Source: Paenibacillus massiliensis 2301065 = DSM 16942 (GTDB lineage Bacteria > Bacillota > Bacilli > Paenibacillales > Paenibacillaceae). From it: a stretch of 64,000 nucleotides of DNA. Made by a program: the position numbers and the translations under genes. The notes below the pieces were generated by a model. It saw only the letters and a program-made list of their open reading frames with translations, was not told where the DNA came from and searched no databases. Location: the NCBI RefSeq assembly GCF_000377505.1, contig NZ_KB898187.1, positions 372,001 to 436,000 of the forward strand, given 5' to 3'. Positions within the stretch are counted from its first letter, which is position 1. The number at the start of each line of letters is the position of its first letter. Of the stretch, positions 26,616-35,140 are shown one piece after another.

Positions 26616-28371
26616 GTATGAGTTCCTCCTTCGAAAGCTGCGAATACGCAATCTCCTGATAAGTGCTGCAGCTTGACATCAGCTCTTCGTGAGTGCCGCT
26701 CCCTACAACCTCTCCCTGCTCCAATACAATGATGCGATCAGCATCCTTGATCGTACCTATGCGCTGTGCCACAATAAGCGTCGTCGCCCGGCTCGTTTGT
26801 TTCTTGAGTGCGGAGCGCAGAATACGGTCCGTCTTGTAATCCAGTGCCGAGAAGGAATCATCAAAGATATATATTTCCGGCTGGCGATAGATCGCGCGTG
26901 CAATGGACAGGCGCTGTTTTTGTCCGCCAGACACATTGGCTCCACCTTGCGATATTTTGCCCTCGTAGCTGTCCTCCATTTTCTCCACGAATTCCGTGCC
27001 TTGAGCAATAGCAACAGCTGCTTTCACGAGCTCCTCGGAGTCTCCAGCTTTGCCGTTAACTCCATACGATACGTTGGATGCCACGGTACCACTGAATAGT
27101 ACGGCTTTTTGCGGAACATATCCGATCTTATCATGTAGCGCCTGCTGATCGTAGTTCTTGACGTTCACACCATCGACGAGCACTTCTCCTTCAGAGACAT
27201 CATAAAAGCGGGGAATCAGATTGATGACACTCGTCTTACCACTTCCCGTTGCACCGATAAAGGCAACCGTCTCACCACGTCTTGCCGTAAAGCTAATATT
27301 ACGCAAGACAGGCTCCTCCGCATTTGGATATTTGAAGCTAACATTGCGAAATTCCACTTGACCGGTAACATCCGGTGCTCCTGAGGTCTCCTGTCCGTTC
27401 ACAATGCTGGACTCTGTATCGAGCACCTCCATGATCCGCTTGGCAGATATGGACGCGCGAGGCATCAGGATGAAGATCATGCTCACCATCATAAAAGCCA
27501 TGACGACCTGCATGGCATAGGATGAGAACACAACCATATTGGAGAACAGTGTAATACGATCAGGCACAGCCGCAGCATTTATCAAAAAAGCACCGATCCA
27601 GTATATAGAGACACTCAGACCGGACATGATAAAGGTCATACCCGGGCTGATCATAGCCATTAATCGGCTGGCAAAGAGATTGGTATTCGTTAATTCGACA
27701 TTGGCCTGCTGGAACTTGTCTTCCTGATACTGATCTGCATTATAAGCACGTACCACCCGCAGTCCGGTCAGATGCTCGCGGGTGACCCTGTTCAGATTAT
27801 CAGTCAGGCGCTGGATTCTCTGAAAGCTTGGGAGCGCAAATATAACAATGACACTCAGCATAACAATCAGGACAGCTACAGCCGCTCCTGTAGAAGCGGT
27901 CCATTGCCAGTTTTTATCTGCAATCTTCACAATGGCCCATACAGCGAGAATCGGAGCCTTGATGATTACCTGAAGGCCCAAAGCAACGACCGTCTGAATC
28001 TGGGTAATATCGTTCGTCGAGCGAGTAATCAGGCTTGCCGTCGAGAAATTGTTCATCTCTTCCATGGAGAAGGATAAGGTCTTGTCGAAGACCATTGCAC
28101 GCAGGCGCATAGCCAATCCTGCCGCTACTCTGGCCGCGAAATAGCCTACGATGATCGAGGCAATCATACTACCCACAGCACAGAACAGCATATAGCTTCC
28201 GGGAATGAGTAGCTCGGATATCGGGGTCCCCGCGGTCTGCAGCTTCGTTGTAATCTCGGCCATGTAATCTGGCAGCTTGAGGTCCAGCCAGACCTGTACA
28301 ACGATGAAGACCAAGCTGCACAGCACAAGCAGCCATTCGTGTTTCTTAAGGTGTTTGAATATCTTCAGCAT
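26608..28371 (-). CDS. Heterodimeric ABC exporter, degenerate-site half
   Basis: 587-aa permease-ATPase fusion of the YfiB/BmrC/TM287 type. Six helices (about 15-310) precede the ATPase domain: Walker A GATGSGKTS, signature VSGGQKQRLSIARA, Walker B IYIFDDSFSALD and switch loop IVAQRIGTI. The catalytic Glu is replaced by Asp and the H-loop His by Gln, the same two substitutions that mark the non-hydrolysing site in heterodimers such as TM287/288. ATG 28371 follows AAAGGAGAGCAACCG; the longer frame to 28434 has no ribosome site. It is translationally coupled to the canonical half and lies 78 bp after the MarR gene. Confidence 0.92.
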   Translation of the reverse strand: MLKIFKHLKKHEWLLVLCSLVFIVVQVWLDLKLPDYMAEITTKLQTAGTPISELLIPGSYMLFCAVGSMIASIIVGYFAARVAAGLAMRLRAMVFDKTLSFSMEEMNNFSTASLITRSTNDITQIQTVVALGLQVIIKAPILAVWAIVKIADKNWQWTASTGAAVAVLIVMLSVIVIFALPSFQRIQRLTDNLNRVTREHLTGLRVVRAYNADQYQEDKFQQANVELTNTNLFASRLMAMISPGMTFIMSGLSVSIYWIGAFLINAAAVPDRITLFSNMVVFSSYAMQVVMAFMMVSMIFILMPRASISAKRIMEVLDTESSIVNGQETSGAPDVTGQVEFRNVSFKYPNAEEPVLRNISFTARRGETVAFIGATGSGKTSVINLIPRFYDVSEGEVLVDGVNVKNYDQQALHDKIGYVPQKAVLFSGTVASNVSYGVNGKAGDSEELVKAAVAIAQGTEFVEKMEDSYEGKISQGGANVSGGQKQRLSIARAIYRQPEIYIFDDSFSALDYKTDRILRSALKKQTSRATTLIVAQRIGTIKDADRIIVLEQGEVVGSGTHEELMSSCSTYQEIAYSQLSKEELIHG

Positions 28372-28449
28372 TCGGTTGCTCTCCTTTGATCTAGTAATCT
28401 GTAATGTCTTATGAAGTACAGCTGAATGCTGCAATGTGCACGGGTCTAA

Positions 28450-28857
28450 CTAGCCTTTGGCGACAATAAGCTTGATGAGTCGAATAAATTCCTTGGCATC
28501 CTGTTCATCCAGCTTCCGAAGGACATTCTCGGTCCACGCAACTCCTTCATTGTATTTATCAAGCATGAATTGCTTGCCTGTATCTGTAATGAACACAATG
28601 ACCTTGCGTTTGTCACTGGCATCCGTGCGCCTTACAATCATTTCTTTTTTTTCAAGGCTCTTCAGCGCCGTAGCTATACGGCCTGTACTGACGGACAAAA
28701 ATTCGCTCAGATAGCCTGAAGTAACGCCATCCTGCTGGCTAAGGGCAATCAGAATCCCCATCTCGCCACGAGAAAAATGTCCTCCTTCTTCCAGTGGTGG
28801 TTTTCGTGATTGGACGATGCATTCAAATAATTCCACTGCAGCTGCTCTATAATCCAT
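28450..28857 (-). CDS. MarR family transcriptional regulator of the ABC exporter
   Basis: 135-aa winged-helix repressor: FSRGEMGILIALSQQDGVTS, GYLSEFLSVSTGRIATALKS (recognition helix), LEKKEMIVRRTDASDKRKVI (wing), then the dimerisation helices at both ends. It heads the exporter operon, and a palindrome that overlaps the operon's promoter -10 box argues for autorepression released by a transported compound. The start is ATG 28857 behind GAAGGTGTTGATTGATCC. Confidence 0.9.
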   Translation of the reverse strand: MDYRAAAVELFECIVQSRKPPLEEGGHFSRGEMGILIALSQQDGVTSGYLSEFLSVSTGRIATALKSLEKKEMIVRRTDASDKRKVIVFITDTGKQFMLDKYNEGVAWTENVLRKLDEQDAKEFIRLIKLIVAKG

Positions 28858-28892
28858 GGATCAATCAACACCTTCTCTACTAATATCTCATG

Positions 28893-28950
28893 CTATAAGG
28901 TAATAAATCTTATACTATAAGATAATAGAGTTGTGAGACTGGAAAGTCAA
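28893..28950 (-). promoter_or_regulatory. Promoter and MarR operator of the exporter operon
   Basis: Minus strand: TTGACT (28950-28945), a 17-bp spacer, TATTAT (28927-28922). A perfect 17-bp palindrome ATCTTATA-C-TATAAGAT (28907-28923) begins inside the -10 box. A second partial copy, CTATAAGGTAATA, at 28893 repeats CTATAAGATAATA at 28915 with 22-bp spacing, two helical turns. This is a near-textbook repressor arrangement; binding is inferred. Confidence 0.7.
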
Positions 28951-29060
28951 ATTCGAAAATATGGAACTACTGACACAACATATTTCTTGTGTTCAGTTCT
29001 CTGAGCTTAAGGAGTAAAATGGGAGGGAGACGCTACTTAAATGATCAAGGAGATTTCAAT

Positions 29061-29786
29061 ATGAAAGCACTCAACAACGCCTATTATATTGCTCTCAGCT
29101 TCCATATTCTCAAGCCAGATACTAGAGCTTATTCAGACTATCTACGAGCACAAGCTATTCCGTTCTATAGACTTCATAATGAAAAAAAGATGCTGCAGGA
29201 TTACAGCATCTACACACATAGGCTCACAGCAGAAAAACACGGTGACTTCCCCTCATGGAATAGCTTGCATCTGATTCAGCTGGACCGGCGCGAATCAGCT
29301 GCTAGCCTGATGAATGAACTGAAGCATCTTCAGCCCTTTCCAGATGCTATTCTCGTTCGGCAAGAGCTGCTTGTCAGTACGCCTGGGAGTCATTTTCCCA
29401 ACTTTCATCCATCCGTCAAGCGTTGGTTCAAGCCCATGCAGGTTGTGGAGCATGTGGATGTACTGGAGGATAAGCTGGATGAATTTCGGCACATCATGGA
29501 GCACAGGAATGGGCCAGCGATGAACTATATCATAAGCAACCGCCATTGGTGCAGTAGCTTCCACGCACTAGAGACGGTGGAAATCTGGCAGCACCATGAC
29601 GATTACCCAACATGGAATCAGCTTCACATTATCGCCTTGTACCCTGACGCACCCCTGTGGTACAAGAGGGATTTTGGTCAAGGCTTGGCTGGAACTGGAC
29701 TGAGCTTTGAGGATAATATGGATGAGCTGAGGCAGATCAGGACCATGCGTTACAAAACCATCAGTTCGTTATTGAAATCGTATTAG
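29061..29786 (+). CDS. Uncharacterised protein with two related halves
   Basis: 241-aa cytosolic protein I do not recognise. ATG 29061 follows AAGGAGATTTCAAT; the frame open from 28989 lacks such a site. The sequence contains an internal duplication: HGDFPSWNSLHLIQL (60-74) and HDDYPTWNQLHIIAL (179-193) match at most positions and are 119 residues apart, each preceded by a charged helix (TRAYSDYLRAQAIPFYR; KLDEFRHIMEHRNGPAMNY). A helix followed by a D-x-P-x-W-N-x-L-H strand would suit two dimeric ferredoxin-like (ABM/NIPSNAP-type) folds fused in tandem, but that is a guess. Trp, His and Tyr are abundant. It lies alone, divergent from the MarR operon and 24 bp from the converging carbonic anhydrase gene. 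Confidence 0.75.
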   Translation: MKALNNAYYIALSFHILKPDTRAYSDYLRAQAIPFYRLHNEKKMLQDYSIYTHRLTAEKHGDFPSWNSLHLIQLDRRESAASLMNELKHLQPFPDAILVRQELLVSTPGSHFPNFHPSVKRWFKPMQVVEHVDVLEDKLDEFRHIMEHRNGPAMNYIISNRHWCSSFHALETVEIWQHHDDYPTWNQLHIIALYPDAPLWYKRDFGQGLAGTGLSFEDNMDELRQIRTMRYKTISSLLKSY

Positions 29787-29810
29787 TTCGTTGAATGAAC
29801 AAGTGCATCC

Positions 29811-30575
29811 CTATTCATATATGAAAACATTACGTCCCTGCAAGCTTTGTGTATCGCGATTATTATCACTGTAGTATTGACTGAATTCATGGATTTGCTC
29901 CTGTGAGATCTCGACCGGATCGGTCAGGACATACCACTCAACATGCTCGGTTAGCGGAGGCGTGGTCAGTGAACCCAGATAATGATAATAGCTTAACTTA
30001 CTTGGCAATAGCAGGCTCAGATCCAGCTGCTTCACTGTGAGGTCGGTGGCTCCCTCTGCTGTTTCTTTTGCGGCATCGAGAATCTGTTGGAAGCTATGGT
30101 TCATTTTCCCTTCAATGAGCATCACACCTATGACCGCCGTACTGCCGTCCTGTGCTGTGTGAACAAAATGTCCTTCTACAGGAAAATGCTGACCGTTGAT
30201 CGTATGCTCACTTTGCGCGTGAAAATGAACCTGCTTCAGCTCATACGTTCGATCATCAATTTCAGCGCTGCCCTGCAATTCTACCTGGATGCTATGTCCA
30301 TTATTGACGACGGAACGACCTATATTCTCATAATTGCACTGGATTCCTGCGCCTTGATATGGAACCACATTCTGAGTGAGAATATCTATGGGAGATTGAA
30401 GATTACCAGATACGATCTGCCATTCCTTTTGATTCGCATATGAGAAATGATGACTATCGGCTTTTGGCAGTGCCGCCAATTTTGATACATTTTCATTTCC
30501 AGTGGTGGAGCATCCGGTTAAGGATAATAGAGCAAATGCTCCTAATCCAAGCATTCCAGAGATGAGCTTATTCAC
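29811..30575 (-). CDS. Alpha-carbonic anhydrase, lipoprotein
   Basis: 254-aa zinc enzyme interconverting CO2 and bicarbonate on the outer face of the membrane. The type II signal peptide ends in lipobox LTGC (Cys22). The alpha-CA fold is complete: QSPIDI motif, proton-shuttle-like His94 (NNGHS), zinc ligands His117 and His119 in VHFHAQSEH and His136 in EGHFVH, the gatekeeper Glu134, and the LTTPPLTEHVEWYVL region with the substrate-side threonine. ATG 30575 precedes MNKLISGMLGLG. It is monocistronic, and converges with the duplicated-domain protein with a 24-bp gap. A surface-anchored enzyme is typical of alpha-type CAs in Gram-positive bacteria. Confidence 0.93.
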   Translation of the reverse strand: MNKLISGMLGLGAFALLSLTGCSTTGNENVSKLAALPKADSHHFSYANQKEWQIVSGNLQSPIDILTQNVVPYQGAGIQCNYENIGRSVVNNGHSIQVELQGSAEIDDRTYELKQVHFHAQSEHTINGQHFPVEGHFVHTAQDGSTAVIGVMLIEGKMNHSFQQILDAAKETAEGATDLTVKQLDLSLLLPSKLSYYHYLGSLTTPPLTEHVEWYVLTDPVEISQEQIHEFSQYYSDNNRDTQSLQGRNVFIYE

Positions 30576-30845
30576 CTGTCTAACACCCTTTCCATAATAA
30601 TTAAATTAATAAATAGATGCGTGAATGGATGTTCCCTGTCATTCGGAGTATGTAATATTTTGATATACACCCATTATTGAACATTATTTTCACACGCGAA
30701 GGTGGATGACTTCTGTGCTGTCGATCACGTTTGGCAGGATCATGTACACCTAAGCTGTTGGGCTTCAGACTATTGCTAATATCCATTTCACCTCATGAAG
30801 TCCTGAAACCATGCTTGATAACACTCGATAAGGAGAGAAGCAGCT

Positions 30846-31799
30846 ATGAACACACCCATGCAGGAATTCCCTTTTTATACTCAATTTCAGGAAGTAGCCC
30901 AGGATATATTGAACATGGCTAATCAGATTCTTAGAGATAAATTTCTATATATCACTTCGATTGGAGAAGAGAAGCAGGTAATCCTTAAGATTCTGGATAA
31001 TGACCTAGAGATTGGTATCCACGAAGGGATGAAAATAGAACTGCACGGGACATTATGCAACAGAATTGATTTTACGTGTGACAAACCCTTGTTTTTTGAA
31101 GATATTAGTAAGGAATCTTGCCTGAATGAGTTAATGCCTGCCATCCAGGCGGCTAATGTTAACGCTTATTTAGGGGTGCCTATTCTGCTGAGGAATGGAG
31201 ACATATTCGGGACGTTATGCGCTGTGAACTCGGTAGCTACGGTATTTGACAGTGCAAGTATTCTCTTGTTCCAGAAAATTGCGAAGCTATTCTCTTATTA
31301 TCTGGATTTGGAGAAGCTTGCCTACAGTGACGCATTGACGGGGATCTACAACCGCCAATTCCTTTTTAAGTACTTTGAGGAGCATGAACCTACTCAGGGC
31401 TTAATCTTCTACCTGGATTTGGATGGATTCAAAGCAATTAATGACGTACATGGTCACCATATCGGGGATTTGGTGCTGAAGGAAACGGCTCTGAGACTAG
31501 AGAAGCTAATCACCAAGTGGGATGCCTTTGCAGTTCGGCTTGGCGGAGATGAATTCATCTTGCATGTGAATCATTTGGCAGACGTTCAGGACATTACTGC
31601 TTTAGCAGAATCCGTTCTTGAACAGCTATCCTCCTGGGATACGTATACGGAGCAATTTCAGCTATCTGCCAGCATTGGAATTGTAGGGTATGACACCAGC
31701 AATTACACCAGCTTACCTGTGCTGCTAGAGCATGCAGATACTGCCTTGTATCGAGCAAAGGCTAGTGGAAAAAATGCTTATCATTTTTTTGAGGGTTGA
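30846..31799 (+). CDS. GAF-GGDEF diguanylate cyclase
   Basis: 317-aa cytosolic protein. An N-terminal GAF domain (about 15-152, VNAYLGVPILLRNGDIFGTL) is joined to a GGDEF cyclase domain (160-315) with LAYSDALTGIYNRQFLFKYF, then FYLDLDGFKAINDVHGHHIG, and the active-site RLGGDEF (233-237). The inhibitory RxxD motif is absent at the expected place. It should make cyclic di-GMP in response to a small molecule or redox signal bound by GAF. ATG 30846 follows AAGGAGAGAAGCAGCT. An HxlR regulator begins 18 bp downstream and is likely cotranscribed. Confidence 0.9.
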   Translation: MNTPMQEFPFYTQFQEVAQDILNMANQILRDKFLYITSIGEEKQVILKILDNDLEIGIHEGMKIELHGTLCNRIDFTCDKPLFFEDISKESCLNELMPAIQAANVNAYLGVPILLRNGDIFGTLCAVNSVATVFDSASILLFQKIAKLFSYYLDLEKLAYSDALTGIYNRQFLFKYFEEHEPTQGLIFYLDLDGFKAINDVHGHHIGDLVLKETALRLEKLITKWDAFAVRLGGDEFILHVNHLADVQDITALAESVLEQLSSWDTYTEQFQLSASIGIVGYDTSNYTSLPVLLEHADTALYRAKASGKNAYHFFEG

Positions 31800-31817
31800 T
31801 CGAAAGGACGTGTACCT

Positions 31818-32159
31818 ATGAGTATGGCTGAATATATAGGCAAGGTTAAGAATATTGAGGATACACCTTTTGGTTATACAATATCAATTATTGGCGGTAA
31901 GTGGAAAATGGTTATTATGTATCTGCTGGCCGAGAACGAGACTGTTCGCTTCAATGACCTGAAGCGGCAAATAGGAGCCATCACTTACCGAACACTTAGT
32001 GCCCAATTGAAAGAACTTGAGGCAGATGGACTGGTGAATCGTAAGGAATATCCCCAAGTTCCACCTAAGGTAGAGTACAGTCTCACAGATAAAGCGATGA
32101 CGCTACTGCCAATACTAGAGAACCTCTGCGAGTGGGGAGTGAAAAATCAACCTCAATAA
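31818..32159 (+). CDS. HxlR family transcriptional regulator
   Basis: 113-aa winged-helix regulator of the HxlR/DUF24 type. The family core is clear: GYTISIIGGKWKMVIMYLLA, ETVRFNDLKRQIGAITYRTL, SAQLKELEADGLVNRKEYPQ, VPPKVEYSLTDKAMTLLPIL. No cysteine sits near the N-terminus, so the redox switch of some HxlR proteins (for example YodB) is not evident. The start is ATG 31818. It is cotranscribed with the GAF-GGDEF gene 18 bp upstream and followed by a strong terminator. A second, clearly related HxlR protein is encoded at 61436-61804. Its target is not adjacent. Confidence 0.9.
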   Translation: MSMAEYIGKVKNIEDTPFGYTISIIGGKWKMVIMYLLAENETVRFNDLKRQIGAITYRTLSAQLKELEADGLVNRKEYPQVPPKVEYSLTDKAMTLLPILENLCEWGVKNQPQ

Positions 32160-32208
32160 CTTTCATAATGGCTAAAATCCTCTCACAACTGCCATACTAG
32201 TTAGCTCA

Positions 32209-32280
32209 AAAAAGCATCTCCCACACTCATCGGAATAAACCATCACTGTTCCGGTGCTTACTGGGAGATGCTTTCATTTT
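32209..32280. terminator. Long terminator hairpin shared by HxlR and GH95 units
   Basis: AAAGCATCTCCCA and TGGGAGATGCTTT enclose a loop with an inner ATCGGAA/TTCCGGT stem; CATTTTGTTC follows. A-rich sequence precedes it, so it can act on both strands for the converging genes. Confidence 0.75.
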
Positions 32281-32395
32281 GTTCAATCATATAAGACTTT
32301 TATTCTATTCTAGAGTGTTCCACCTCATTTCACCATTTGCTGACAGCCATGGTACAGGAAGCTGTAGGCTGGGTCATCACTTTAGTGACATCTGC

Positions 32396-35140
32396 CTACT
32401 GTAAGGATGGATCGGGCTCGAAGACCAGTGTATCCCCAGATTCAAGGTTTATTGTGCGAGTATGGCCCCATTCAGTCTCCAAGCAATCATATACAAAAGC
32501 CTCCTGACTGCCAGCCTTTCTACAGTACAGTATGCATGCACTACCCCAGTCCGGCAGTTGGAGCTTGGTGGTAATCTGGCGTATGGCGATCAATTCGCCT
32601 TGGAGCCAACCAGAACTTCGATCCCAAGTGATAGATAGACTTCCTCCGGGTATGCGCCAGTCCGTTATGGTGCCCCGACACCAACGTTCTGGAAGTGCGG
32701 GCAGCAGCTTGATCCATCGCGATGACGCATAGAGCAGCATTTCCTGTACCGCATTAACCCAGCCTAGATTAGCATCCAATTGCACTGGAGCAGCGGGCAT
32801 AGACATGCACACACCCATATTACGCCAATCGTTATGCAAGGTGTAGCCGTTAGACAGTAGACAGGAACGGGCAAGGACATCCAGACACTCCAGTGCCTTC
32901 TCTCCGTCACCGAGTCGGGCATAGATTGATGACATATGAGCAAGTGACCAGCCACTCTGGGCGCCTAGCTGACGCTGATGTACCGCTGCTTCAAAGGCCT
33001 GGAAGAGCTCGGGCTGCTCCTCGCGGCAGATCTCCTGACCCGGAAACACTGGATACAGATGCGATAAATGGCGATGATGCTGTCGATCATCAAAATCCGG
33101 ATGAAGCCATTCCTTTACGGCCCCCTCCTCGTTCAGCGTGTAAGGTGGTAAGCGCTCCAGCATGGCCTCCCACTTCGGAATCTCACCCAGATCGACGCAC
33201 ACAATGCGGCAGGCTTCGATGACATTCTGCAGTAGCTCCTTAATTATGGCTACGTCCATTGTGGCATTGATCGCCGTAGGCATAGGATGTGCTAGTGGCT
33301 TCCCATCCTTGGGCATAAAGTTGTCGGGGGTATTCTCGGGAGAGACAGACGGGTAAATGACATATTGCCCTCCCGCATCCAGCACTAGAAAATCCTCATA
33401 GAACAGCAGAGCCTCCTTCATAAAAGGCAACGCCTGCTCCAGCAGGAAATCCATATCTCGGGTATATTGAAAATGCTCATAGTAATGTCTGGCCAACCAG
33501 CCAGCTGCCCCTGTCCAGTTCATGATGACTGGGACAATCTGATTCGGAGCACCCTGCCCCGGCGTTGTTCCAGCCGGTACATAAATTCCTTTACAGCCAT
33601 AGAGCTTGCGGGCATTGTCCCGAAAGTCCTCCAACAGTCCATTGTAATAACGAAATAAGGACTGATTCAGCCGAGTGAGTCCCCCAACATGTGTGTGCCA
33701 ATACATCATTTGCACGTTCTCATTGGCCATGTGATGACCCCAGATCAGTCGATAATCTCCACCCCACAAGCCATATAGTCCGAAGGGCAGGCTCCCATGC
33801 TCGGATACGCCACTAATGAACAGGTACCGACCATAGGCCCATTGCTTGCGGACAAGGCCCGCAGGTGCCTCGCCTTCGTATGCTTCAAGCAGCATTTCTT
33901 CATTGCAGCGTTCATCATCGGCTACATCATCCAGCTCGAGCTTGGCTGAGTGGAAGAGTGCCTGATGCAGCTCCGTATGCCGACTCAGCAGTGTAGCATA
34001 ATCAGTATCGAGTGCACCCAGTTCCTGCTTTAGTCGCAACCATTCGCGCTCACGCTCACCTGTGACGAACATTTTAATCAGAACGAGCAGCTTGCCACTC
34101 GTCCGAAAATGTAGTCGTCCCTGAAGGTGTGGCTCAAGCCCATCAGCTCGTCGGATCTGTTCCAGCTTACTCTGGGCCTGCTCTAAGCTATTCTCAGTAG
34201 TATAGTCCATGTTACTTGCTTCAATGCCGTCCGCTTCAATCCGAATCAGACGCAAGACGGCCCCAAAATCCTGTCCATTGTCGTTACGGGCACTGTACAG
34301 CAGATAATCCCCATCCTCACGCACAGTCACAGATGCCTTTAGTGTCTCAAATTCCTCGTCGTCCCTTGCACGATCCCCCGGGGGAAAGCCTAGTCCTATA
34401 GATCCCTTAAGCCATGCTTGCCCTGCAGCTTGCCCTGCAGCTTGCACTGTAGGTTGTACTGCAGGTTGACCTTGAGCTTGCAGTTGCTCCTCCTTTTCTA
34501 CGGTCCGGACATTATCCTTCTTCTCCAAGGCCCAGTGATCCAGCTTATAGACAACACAATCATCTGCCCTTGAGACAAACAGCGTTCTTGAGTAGCAACG
34601 CTTCCCATCCTGCCAGCGAACCTGAACCTCGCCCGTATCCATATCCAGCTCACGGCGGTATTGACGAAAGGCATTCTCACAGGACATGGATACGCTTAAT
34701 AGCGCAAGTGGACAGCGCGAGGCCAGCTTGGAAGCATAGCCCTTCTCCTGCAAGACTTGGGTTAGATGCCAGCTCGCCTCTTGATATCGCCCCTCGTCCA
34801 TCAGCTTGCGGGTCTCAGGCAAAGTATGGCTTACGTCAGGAAGCTTCTCCTTACGGCCCCAGTGCCACAGATCGCTGTGCTGCAGCAGCACCGTCTCCTC
34901 CTGTATTCCGCCCTGCACGGAAGCACCAAGGATGCCGTTGCCAGAAGGTAGAGCCTCCCGCCACATTCCCTTCCACCAGGAAGCGGGATATCTCAATCGT
35001 AGCCGATTTTTGTCTGGTCTGATGCTATGCTCCTGATTTCCCCTGTTCGCCTCCGTTTGCACAGCATTTTGAAGCTGTCCTCTGTGCTCAACCTGTTCAG
35101 CCCGTTTGCTCCGTTGGATCTGCTTGTGCTCGAATCTCAT
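32396..35140 (-). CDS. GH95 glycosidase (alpha-L-fucosidase / alpha-L-galactosidase)
   Basis: 914-aa inverting glycosidase without a signal peptide. N-terminal GH95 domain: MWREALPSGNGILGASVQGG, LLQHSDLWHWG. The (alpha/alpha)6 barrel carries NENVQMMYWHTHVGGL (Asn475), YPSVSPENTPDNF (Glu602, general acid), HRHLSHLYPVFPG and PVQLDANLGW (Asp789), which match the Asn/Glu/Asp catalytic set of Bifidobacterium AfcA. It is longer than usual (about 750-800) because of a basic, Gln-rich N-terminal 45 residues and a Gln/Ala insert near 219-242 coded by 12-bp tandem repeats. ATG 35140 overlaps the GH105 stop as ATGA. In this locus it probably trims alpha-L-linked fucose or galactose from pectic side chains; the exact sugar is open. 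Confidence 0.87.
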   Translation of the reverse strand: MRFEHKQIQRSKRAEQVEHRGQLQNAVQTEANRGNQEHSIRPDKNRLRLRYPASWWKGMWREALPSGNGILGASVQGGIQEETVLLQHSDLWHWGRKEKLPDVSHTLPETRKLMDEGRYQEASWHLTQVLQEKGYASKLASRCPLALLSVSMSCENAFRQYRRELDMDTGEVQVRWQDGKRCYSRTLFVSRADDCVVYKLDHWALEKKDNVRTVEKEEQLQAQGQPAVQPTVQAAGQAAGQAWLKGSIGLGFPPGDRARDDEEFETLKASVTVREDGDYLLYSARNDNGQDFGAVLRLIRIEADGIEASNMDYTTENSLEQAQSKLEQIRRADGLEPHLQGRLHFRTSGKLLVLIKMFVTGEREREWLRLKQELGALDTDYATLLSRHTELHQALFHSAKLELDDVADDERCNEEMLLEAYEGEAPAGLVRKQWAYGRYLFISGVSEHGSLPFGLYGLWGGDYRLIWGHHMANENVQMMYWHTHVGGLTRLNQSLFRYYNGLLEDFRDNARKLYGCKGIYVPAGTTPGQGAPNQIVPVIMNWTGAAGWLARHYYEHFQYTRDMDFLLEQALPFMKEALLFYEDFLVLDAGGQYVIYPSVSPENTPDNFMPKDGKPLAHPMPTAINATMDVAIIKELLQNVIEACRIVCVDLGEIPKWEAMLERLPPYTLNEEGAVKEWLHPDFDDRQHHRHLSHLYPVFPGQEICREEQPELFQAFEAAVHQRQLGAQSGWSLAHMSSIYARLGDGEKALECLDVLARSCLLSNGYTLHNDWRNMGVCMSMPAAPVQLDANLGWVNAVQEMLLYASSRWIKLLPALPERWCRGTITDWRIPGGSLSITWDRSSGWLQGELIAIRQITTKLQLPDWGSACILYCRKAGSQEAFVYDCLETEWGHTRTINLESGDTLVFEPDPSLQ
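34417..34488 (+). repeat. 12-bp tandem repeats inside the GH95 gene
   Basis: Six consecutive 12-bp units. The first two are identical (CTTGCCCTGCAG); the next four diverge step by step (CTTGCACTGTAG, GTTGTACTGCAG, GTTGACCTTGAG, CTTGCAGTTGCT). Being in frame, they add four-residue Gln/Ala/Val/Gly units to the enzyme without breaking it. Length variation between strains would be expected. Confidence 0.8.

Noticed and set aside
34570-35022. A 150-codon Pro/Ser-rich plus-strand frame opposite GH95
   Set aside because: Antisense shadow of the GH95 gene with no initiation signal.
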